A DNA stretch of 64,000 nt from positions 1-64,000 of the forward strand of contig JAILEY010000038.1 of assembly GCA_024687165.1 (NCBI GenBank), in the 5' to 3' direction. Both the position numbers and the translations under genes were made by a program. The notes beneath the pieces are model-generated. The model made no database searches. It was not told the DNA's origin and was given only the letters and a program-made list of their open reading frames with translations. Positions 1 to 7,495 of this stretch are shown here, piece after piece. The stretch is from Treponema sp. Its GTDB lineage: Bacteria; Spirochaetota; Spirochaetia; Treponematales; Treponemataceae. Each line of letters begins with the position of its first letter. Positions within the stretch are counted from its first letter, which is position 1.

Positions 1-162
1 AAGACTAGTTACTTCCTTATCCTTTTTATGTAGTATTTTATTTAAATCTTCTACATCTGCTGGTCTAGACTTAAAAAGAGGATATTTTATTTCAAGTTCA
101 TATTTATATTTTTTTTCATAAAGATTCATTTTCTCCAATTCAGCACATATGGAATAAACCAT
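1..162 (-). CDS. Partial hypothetical protein (runs off the left edge)
   Basis: Open minus-strand frame from ATG at 162 to the window edge (MVYSICAELEKMNLYEKKYKYELEIKYPLFKSRPADVEDLNKIL...), with AAAGGA upstream of the ATG. Confidence 0.4.
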   Translation of the reverse strand, partial: MVYSICAELEKMNLYEKKYKYELEIKYPLFKSRPADVEDLNKILHKKDKEVTSL

Positions 163-343
163 ATTTCTATATTCCTTTTCTTCTAATTAATATTCTTTTG
201 TTTCGATTTCATAAACAGATGAATTCATTTTTTTACCGTACAATATATATTATAATGCTTTGTTTTAACTGTTCAAAGTTAAAATTTTTAGATTTAAGAC
301 TAATGATGGTCATAGATTTTTGGAATTTGTTTCATTTTACACA

Positions 344-420
344 CATCCTCCCCCAGTCCGGGTGGAGCCCCTTTAGTCCACCGCAGCGGAGCGAGGAGGA
401 TGAGCGTGAGCGAAGGGCGG
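344..420. repeat. GC-rich intergenic inverted-repeat element
   Basis: CATCCTCC (344-351) pairs with GGAGGATG (395-402); inner GGTGGA (361-366) pairs with TCCACC (377-382). GC-rich against an AT-rich background. Confidence 0.6.
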
Positions 421-452
421 AACACGTTTAAGAGAAAATGTTTGCTGCAAAA

Positions 453-1643
453 TTAAAGTCCCTTTGCCCAGATGTAGGTACTCATGTAAGGATCAGGTTT
501 TACTACGCCATCGCTGCACCAAATTTCGTCAATGAGACTGTCGGAATTTATGCGTCCCATGCGTACCTGTTTCTTGAGGTGCTGGTTTTCGCCGTCTATT
601 GTTACAAGACCTTCTGGTGCATTTATAGATAAGTTTTTTGCTGCCATTCGGACATCTTCTACGTTGAAAGTTCCGGCTTTTTCACATGCTGCAGCCCACA
701 ATTTTACTGCAATGTATCCGGCTTCCATAGGGTCTCCTATAACTCTGTTTTCTCCGTAGAGTTTTTTGTAATTTGAAACGAATATTTGATTTTCTGCGGT
801 AGATATAGTCTGAAGATAGCTCCACGAAACATAATGTCCTTTAAGAAATTCTTCTCCTATATAGTCAATTTCATTTTCTGAAATTGAGAAACTCATTACA
901 GGAATTTCTGAAGCTGTGATTCCTGAACGTTTTAATTGTTCGAAGAAAGCTTTGTTTGAATTTCCGTTAAGGGTATTCAGTATGACATCAGGTTTTGTTC
1001 TTTTTATCTGGTTTATGATATGAACGAAATCTTTACAGTCCATGCTGACATAACGTTCACCGACGCAATTTCCCTTTAAATGTGAAAGGTATGAGTTAAT
1101 TATATTGCCTGCTGTTCGAGGAAATACGTAATCAGAGCCGATGATGAACATTTTTTTTCCAAAGTTTTTATAGCAGAATTCTACTGCAGGAACTACCTGT
1201 TGATTTGGGGCTGCTCCCATGTACATGATGTTTGTGCTTGCCTCAAGACCTTCGTATTGCAGCGGGTACCATAAAAGGCCGAATATATCTGGATTTTCTA
1301 CTACCTGCTTTACTTTTTTGCGTGAAGCGGATGTCCAGCAGCCGAATATTGTTGCAACTTTCTCATTCGTAAGCATGGCGTGGGCTGCTTCTGCAAATTT
1401 TTCAGGATCGCTTTCTCCATCCATCTGAATAATTTCTATTTTTCGGCCGAGAACTCCGCCTGAAGCATTTATTTCTTCTATTGCCATTCGTTCTGCTTCA
1501 CAAACAGGAATTTCACTTTCTGCCATTGGACCTGTCAGCGAATGAAGAAGACCTACTTTTATTGTCTGTACTTTGTTTTCTTTTTTACAACCGGTGAAGA
1601 GCAGTGCAAATACTGCAGCTATGAACAATATATTTTTTTTCAT
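453..1643 (-). CDS. ABC-transporter-type substrate-binding lipoprotein, urea/amide (UrtA/FmdD/AmiC-like) family
   Basis: Lipobox LLFTGC; KVGLLHSLTGPMAESE, INASGGVLGRKIEIIQMDGESDPEKFAEAA, GLLWYPLQYEGLE are typical of UrtA-like periplasmic binding proteins. Confidence 0.8.
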   Translation of the reverse strand: MKKNILFIAAVFALLFTGCKKENKVQTIKVGLLHSLTGPMAESEIPVCEAERMAIEEINASGGVLGRKIEIIQMDGESDPEKFAEAAHAMLTNEKVATIFGCWTSASRKKVKQVVENPDIFGLLWYPLQYEGLEASTNIMYMGAAPNQQVVPAVEFCYKNFGKKMFIIGSDYVFPRTAGNIINSYLSHLKGNCVGERYVSMDCKDFVHIINQIKRTKPDVILNTLNGNSNKAFFEQLKRSGITASEIPVMSFSISENEIDYIGEEFLKGHYVSWSYLQTISTAENQIFVSNYKKLYGENRVIGDPMEAGYIAVKLWAAACEKAGTFNVEDVRMAAKNLSINAPEGLVTIDGENQHLKKQVRMGRINSDSLIDEIWCSDGVVKPDPYMSTYIWAKGL

Positions 1644-4600
1644 CAGTTTTCCTCCATTACAACTTCATATGTAATCATCCGGCCTTTACCTTTTATGTCA
1701 CATTCGATTGGTCCGTTGAATTTTATGTCTGTATCCTTGAGTTTTTCGTAAACTGCCTGAGACACTCTTATTCCTCCTGGTGAACATGCTGATTCCATGC
1801 GGCTTGCGACGTTTACTGTGTTACCCCATACATCATAAGTGAATTTAGTTTTACCGATAACGCCTGCACTTACAGGTCCTCTGTTAAGACCTATTCTCAT
1901 GTTAAATTTTATGCTTGAATTCATGTTGTAGTCTTTGAGGTCTCGGTACATTCCTTTTGCAAATTCTACCATTGTGTATGCGTGGTTTTCATTAGGTTCA
2001 GGAAGTCCGCATGCAGCCATGTATGCGTCTCCGATTGTTTTTATTTTTTCAACTCCCATTCGTCTGGCTCTTTCATCAAAGCGGCTGAAAAGGTCGTTGA
2101 GTGCGTATACTATTTCTTTTGCTGAATGTTCGCTTGAAATATTAGTAAAGCTTACTAAGTCAGAGAAGAGCATTGTTGCATCGGTAAAGCTTTCACCAAT
2201 TGCGCGAACTTCGTTTTTGAGTTCTGATGCAATTTTTTCAGGGAGAATTGCACGAATCAGGTGATCAGATTTTTCCTTTTCAACGGCAAGTTCTTTTGTG
2301 CGTTCTTTTACAAGTCCTTCAAGTCTTATGTTTTCCTGTTTTACAGCTCGTTCTTTGAGGTAGAAAATCAATATAATAGAAAAAAGAACAACTAAAGTTG
2401 TGACTATCCAGAACCATTTTGTCTGCCAGATGTATGGTTTTTGAACAAAAAGCATTGTTTCTGCGTTGTCTGATATGATTCCGTCACCGTTTATTGCAGA
2501 TACGAGGAATGTATGTTTTCCTGGCTTCAGATTTGTAAAGGAAACGGATCTTTCTGTGCTTGGTGCAGATAAATCGTCGTCAAACCCTGTAAGCTGGTGT
2601 GTAAAAAGAATGCGTTCCGGGGCATCAAAACTTAGACCTGTGTATTTTATGTCTACTCGTTTTGTTCCAGGCTTGAGCTCTATTACGGAATCAAATTTTG
2701 TGTATTCCAGATTGTCTATTCTTATGCTTTCTATGCAGATTAATGGTTTTACATGATTTGATTTTGCCTTTACAGGATTATATATTGCTACACCATCTAC
2801 CATAGGAAACCACAGATTTCCTTCTTTATCACACATGCTTACGGCTGTTGAGGTTGCTCCGTCTGAATCAAGTCCATCGTTTTTGTTATAGAACTTTGGA
2901 ACCATCATTTCAATTTTTCCGCAGCTTACATCTGTAAGTTTTTCATATGAAATGGAAGAAACTCCGTAATTACTTGTCATCCAGATGTTGCCATGTTTGT
3001 CCGGTAAAATCTGAAAAACAGAATCTGTCCCAAGTCCATGTTCTGCACGTATTGTTTCAAAATGCTCAGGGAGATCTTTTTGCGAACTGTCGTACCCAGG
3101 ACATCGTGAAAGACCGCTGCTTGTACAGATCCAGTAATCTCCTTTTGCATCCTGAGAAATCTTAAATATTACGTTACCTGCAAGGCCGTTTTCTGTTGTA
3201 ATTTTCTTTATAATCTTTTCATTGTACATCAGGAATATGCCGCCGCCGTCTGTTCCAATCCAGAAAATATCGTTTTTGTCACGGAAAAGGCACATTACGT
3301 ATTCGTTCTCAAGACCGTCCATGAGCTTGTAGTTTTTGATTATTCCGTTTTTATGAATTATGCTTAATCCTGTTGTTGTACCGACGTAAAGTTCTCCGTT
3401 AACGCCTTCTATTGCTACGCGGACCTTGTTTCCTGCAAGTCCTTCATCTGTACTCCAGCTTGTAATTTCTTCTGTAAACGGATTATATCGTAACTGACCG
3501 GGCTTTTTGTAACAGCTGACAAGAATGTCGCCGTTTTCTGTAACACCAATATGGCGGATTCTTATATCCGTGGTAAATTCTGTAAGTGTATTTTCTATCT
3601 GTTGTCCATTTTTATAGCAGAATACGCCTGTATCAGTTCCAACCCAAACACTTCCGTCTTTACCTTCTGCTATGGCATTTGTCGTTATTCCTGTGTGAAA
3701 AATCTTAAAGTGGCTTCGTGTCATTTTTCCGATGCCGTTTCTGTCTGTGGCAATCCAGATGTTTCCTTCACGGTCAGAAATAATTCTGTTTATTTTTGAA
3801 TTTTTTATGCCTGTTTTTTCGCAGATGTAAAATTTTCCGTTGCTGTATACTGCAAGACCTGCTTCTGTTCCAATCCAGATATTTCCATCCTGATTCTGGA
3901 AAATAGCTGTAACTGGGGTATTGTCAAGCATAGTTTCGGTATGAACAGAAGTTGCAATGCCGTTTTTAATTACAATAAGGCCTGCATTGTCCGTACCGAC
4001 CCAGATATTTCCGTCTTTGTCCTGGCAAATTTCCTTTACAGTATAACTGCCGAATTTGTCCATGGAAGGAATTGTGCGGAAAAGTCCGTCTTTATAAACA
4101 AAAAGCCCTTTATCGTTTGCTGTTGTAAGCCAGACCTGACCTTCATTGTCACACATAAGCTGCGTGGAAATAACACCCTTTGAAACTGCTCCTGCTTCAA
4201 ACTGCGGATTAATAAGATGACGGCTCTTTGTCATGTAAACAACACCGCCTGCAGTTCCTACCCAGACATTTTTTTCGTGATCTTCTACAATTGCACGGAT
4301 TGAATTGTTAGGTAGTCCGTTCTGGATTGTAAAAGTCATGTTTCCTTCAGGCTGAATAACCTGGATTCCTTCGTCATTGGATCCAACCCACATGTTGCCT
4401 GATTTATCTTCCATAACAACGCGTACTGAAGCGAAAGTAAAATCATTGTTTTTGCCGCGTCTAACTGTTTTAAATGAAATTCCGTCAAAACGGACAAGCC
4501 CTTCGTAGGTACCTATATTGATATAGCCGTCATGAGTTTGAATTATATCTGTGGCGGTTGTCCCTGTAAGACCTCCAAAGGATCTCCACTGCTGGTAAAC

Positions 4601-4690
4601 GTAATTGTCAAAAAAGGAGGACTGTGCCGCAAGATGTACATAAAATATCAGTCCTGCTATTAATAATGCGAACTGTTTTTTCATATACAT
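1643..4690 (-). CDS. Two-component-regulator-type beta-propeller receptor with Y_Y_Y domain, TM helix and C-terminal class III adenylate/guanylate cyclase domain
   Basis: Signal peptide; many repeats of the form DKDGNIWVGTDNAGL; C-terminal TMLFSDLVSFTNIS...KIKTIGDAYMAACGLP...YDVWGNTVNVASRMES. Confidence 0.85.
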   Translation of the reverse strand: MYMKKQFALLIAGLIFYVHLAAQSSFFDNYVYQQWRSFGGLTGTTATDIIQTHDGYINIGTYEGLVRFDGISFKTVRRGKNNDFTFASVRVVMEDKSGNMWVGSNDEGIQVIQPEGNMTFTIQNGLPNNSIRAIVEDHEKNVWVGTAGGVVYMTKSRHLINPQFEAGAVSKGVISTQLMCDNEGQVWLTTANDKGLFVYKDGLFRTIPSMDKFGSYTVKEICQDKDGNIWVGTDNAGLIVIKNGIATSVHTETMLDNTPVTAIFQNQDGNIWIGTEAGLAVYSNGKFYICEKTGIKNSKINRIISDREGNIWIATDRNGIGKMTRSHFKIFHTGITTNAIAEGKDGSVWVGTDTGVFCYKNGQQIENTLTEFTTDIRIRHIGVTENGDILVSCYKKPGQLRYNPFTEEITSWSTDEGLAGNKVRVAIEGVNGELYVGTTTGLSIIHKNGIIKNYKLMDGLENEYVMCLFRDKNDIFWIGTDGGGIFLMYNEKIIKKITTENGLAGNVIFKISQDAKGDYWICTSSGLSRCPGYDSSQKDLPEHFETIRAEHGLGTDSVFQILPDKHGNIWMTSNYGVSSISYEKLTDVSCGKIEMMVPKFYNKNDGLDSDGATSTAVSMCDKEGNLWFPMVDGVAIYNPVKAKSNHVKPLICIESIRIDNLEYTKFDSVIELKPGTKRVDIKYTGLSFDAPERILFTHQLTGFDDDLSAPSTERSVSFTNLKPGKHTFLVSAINGDGIISDNAETMLFVQKPYIWQTKWFWIVTTLVVLFSIILIFYLKERAVKQENIRLEGLVKERTKELAVEKEKSDHLIRAILPEKIASELKNEVRAIGESFTDATMLFSDLVSFTNISSEHSAKEIVYALNDLFSRFDERARRMGVEKIKTIGDAYMAACGLPEPNENHAYTMVEFAKGMYRDLKDYNMNSSIKFNMRIGLNRGPVSAGVIGKTKFTYDVWGNTVNVASRMESACSPGGIRVSQAVYEKLKDTDIKFNGPIECDIKGKGRMITYEVVMEEN

Positions 4691-4800
4691 TATTTTATTG
4701 CACTTATATGAGTTTTACAAAGAATATATTAAGATTATTTTATTAAATATTTTTTTTATTATGATAAACTAAGACTTAGTTGTTGTTTTGGAGATATTTG

Positions 4801-5352
4801 ATGAATCGCAAATTATTTATAATCTTTATCTTTTTTGCTGTTTTATTCAGTGGCTGCGGATCAAAAAAAGTCGGTAAAAAATCTGTAGAGCAGTGGAGAT
4901 TTATATCATCTCTGTCTGATCTTAAAGGTTCGTGGAAAAATAAAAACTGTATTTATGAATATCCTTTTGTCTTTAATAATAAAGAATATCTTCTTGTAAA
5001 GTTTACTCCTGTTGATGATACCCAACGGTGGCTGAAATTCGTTCAAAGCAATAATCTGAATCTTGAGCATGTAAAGAGAAAGAAAAATTCTTATGTGAAA
5101 TATCTGTATGGAAATTATCCTTGTGCTGATGAAAACGGAATTGAAACCGGCTTGAAGTTTGATTTTAATGGTGAAAAAATTTTTTATCAGCTTCAGATGA
5201 TGATTCCTTCTAAGATCCTGATGGACAATAAAAATTTTTTTAAGATGAGTGATGATAAAATGCATCTTGTTGAAAATGGAACTTTAAATCTTCATTCTGA
5301 TGTTTTTGATGATATAACCAGCGATGGGTTTATTTTTGATAAAGTAGAGTAG
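4801..5352 (+). CDS. Hypothetical lipoprotein
   Basis: MNRKLFIIFIFFAVLFSGCGSKK lipobox; internal ATG of track ORF 4780..5352 taken as the likely start. Confidence 0.6.
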   Translation: MNRKLFIIFIFFAVLFSGCGSKKVGKKSVEQWRFISSLSDLKGSWKNKNCIYEYPFVFNNKEYLLVKFTPVDDTQRWLKFVQSNNLNLEHVKRKKNSYVKYLYGNYPCADENGIETGLKFDFNGEKIFYQLQMMIPSKILMDNKNFFKMSDDKMHLVENGTLNLHSDVFDDITSDGFIFDKVE

Positions 5353-5355
5353 TTT

Positions 5356-6243
5356 ATGAAAGTTAGATTTATTTTGTTTTTTCTGATGATTGTAAAAAGT
5401 GTATTTGCCCAGGAGTATGGTCTTGTTCTTTCCGGTGGCGGCGGAAAAGGAGCTTATGAAGTCGGCGTGTGGAAGGCTCTTAAGGAGTACGGAATTGCTG
5501 ATAAAGTTACTGTTATTTCCGGGACTTCTGTCGGCGGATTAAATGCGGCTCTTTTTTCCTGTGAGGAGATTGAATCGATTGAAAAAATCTGGCTTGAAAA
5601 AGTTCCTCTAAAACTTAAAACTTCAGAAAGTCTTATTTCGCAGGATGGGCTTCTTGAAATTATAAATACAGTTCATCTGGAAAAATTAAAGCCGTATCAT
5701 TTTCCTCATGTCATTGTAACAACTGTAAGAAACCGATTTAAAGCTGCAAAAGCTGTAACAGGTGGCAGAGGCGATTATTCTCATAGATTTCGTTTGAATG
5801 ATGAAGATGATATCAGTGAAATTAAAAGGATGCTGCTTGCAACAAGTGCGTTTCCTGTAATTTGTTCTCCAGTCAAACTTAAAGATGGTCATAAATATAT
5901 TGACGGCGGCGGAAATTTTATGGGCGGTGATAACGTTCCTTACAGTCCTGTCCTTGATTTTTATCCGTCTGTGAAAAATCTTATTGTTGTTTACCTCGAT
6001 GATAATCCAAAGAAAAAGCTTAGAATCAAAAAAATAAAATATGATGATTATGATATTATCGAAATAATCCCGACAATAAAAATGTCATTATTTGCTCTTG
6101 AAGGCACCGTTAATTTTACTCAGGAAAGAATAAAGCTTTTGATTCAGCAGGGCTATGAGGATACAGTTGAAGTTCTTAAAAAACATAATTCTGTTAACGG
6201 TGTAAAGCTTTATCCTGTTTCTTCATACTGGTTTGAAGACTGA
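5356..6243 (+). CDS. Patatin-like phospholipase with N-terminal signal peptide
   Basis: LVLSGGGGKGAYEVGVWKAL oxyanion motif, GTSVGG (GXSXG), YIDGGG (DGG); N-terminal MKVRFILFFLMIVKSVFAQ. Confidence 0.88.
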   Translation: MKVRFILFFLMIVKSVFAQEYGLVLSGGGGKGAYEVGVWKALKEYGIADKVTVISGTSVGGLNAALFSCEEIESIEKIWLEKVPLKLKTSESLISQDGLLEIINTVHLEKLKPYHFPHVIVTTVRNRFKAAKAVTGGRGDYSHRFRLNDEDDISEIKRMLLATSAFPVICSPVKLKDGHKYIDGGGNFMGGDNVPYSPVLDFYPSVKNLIVVYLDDNPKKKLRIKKIKYDDYDIIEIIPTIKMSLFALEGTVNFTQERIKLLIQQGYEDTVEVLKKHNSVNGVKLYPVSSYWFED

Positions 6244-6280
6244 TGTTGCCATTTGGAATCAATTTAAGTATCTTTAAATC

Positions 6281-7495
6281 ATGAGTTTTAAAATCCTTCA
6301 TACCGCAGACTGGCATCTTGGCAAGCTTTTAAATGGACATTCTCTTGAGGATGATCAAAGTAATTTTATAGAACAGATTTTTACTGAACTAAAACAGGCT
6401 GAAGAAAATCTCTCTCCGTACGATGCGGTTGTGATTGCAGGTGATATTTACGACACAGTAAATCCCGGTGAAAAATCTATGCGGCTGATGGATAAGTTTT
6501 ATTATGACCTTCATAAAAATTTTCCTCAAGTTCATCTTTTTGTGTTAAAAGGAAATCATGATTCTCTTCGCATTGGTTATAATAAATCGTTCCTTGATCT
6601 TCATAACATTCATCTTTGTTCTGATGCTGAAAATTTTCTTGAGCCGTTTGAAATCAAAAAAGGAAATGAAGTCCTTTGTGTTTATCAGCTTCCGTATTTG
6701 AATCAGCTTAATGCACCTCAGATTTGTGAAGATATTTCAGACGGAAAACTGCATTCCCAGAAGGAGCTGGTTGGTTCTGCCTGCGAACAGATTTTGAAGT
6801 CTCATGAAAAAAATTATAAAAATTGCCTCTCTCTTTTGTGCGCGCATCTTACTACATTCGGTTCCATAAAATCAGCTTATGATGAACATGCTGTCGGTGC
6901 AATTGATGATGTTGATTCTTCTGTTTTTGAAAAATTTAATTACACGGCTCTTGGACATATTCATAAGTTTCAAAAATGCGGTTCAAAAGGCTGTGTTTAT
7001 TATTCAGGTTCTCCGTTTCCATATTATTTTGACAGTTCAAATGACACGTTTATGATATGTGCAGAAATTTCTGAAAGTGGAACTGTTGTTTCTAAAATTT
7101 CGTTTAAGCAGCTTCATAAAGTTGAGCGGCTTGAGATGAATCTTTGCGATATTCTTAATGCTGATGAAAAATTTATCAGTGAACACAAAGATAATTACAT
7201 TGAAATAATTTTTGATGATGAATATTTTCCTGTTGATGCAGTTTCAAAAATCCGTGAGCTTTTACCGCTGTCACTTTCATTCAGGCGGAAAGAGCGGGTG
7301 CGTGATACAGAAAAAATACAAAAAACTGCAGAATTAAGGGAAAGTGCTTTTGACAGTCCTGAAAAATATTTTGATTCTTTTTTCGAAGATGTTTGCGGCG
7401 GTGAAATAGTTGATAAAGAACTTCATGAAGAATCAAGGCGTCTGTTTATTGAAATAGCCGGCAGAATTGAAAAAGAGATGGAGGAAGAAGAGTGA
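6281..7495 (+). CDS. sbcD: Exonuclease SbcCD subunit D
   Basis: ILHTADWHLGKLLNG, VVIAGDIYDTVNPGE, LKGNHDS, TALGHIHK calcineurin-like phosphoesterase motifs. Confidence 0.93.
   Translation: MSFKILHTADWHLGKLLNGHSLEDDQSNFIEQIFTELKQAEENLSPYDAVVIAGDIYDTVNPGEKSMRLMDKFYYDLHKNFPQVHLFVLKGNHDSLRIGYNKSFLDLHNIHLCSDAENFLEPFEIKKGNEVLCVYQLPYLNQLNAPQICEDISDGKLHSQKELVGSACEQILKSHEKNYKNCLSLLCAHLTTFGSIKSAYDEHAVGAIDDVDSSVFEKFNYTALGHIHKFQKCGSKGCVYYSGSPFPYYFDSSNDTFMICAEISESGTVVSKISFKQLHKVERLEMNLCDILNADEKFISEHKDNYIEIIFDDEYFPVDAVSKIRELLPLSLSFRRKERVRDTEKIQKTAELRESAFDSPEKYFDSFFEDVCGGEIVDKELHEESRRLFIEIAGRIEKEMEEEE

Noticed and set aside
198-431. 77-aa plus-strand ORF in the track
   Set aside because: The C-terminal half is translated from the GC-rich inverted-repeat element; no good ribosome-binding site or family resemblance.
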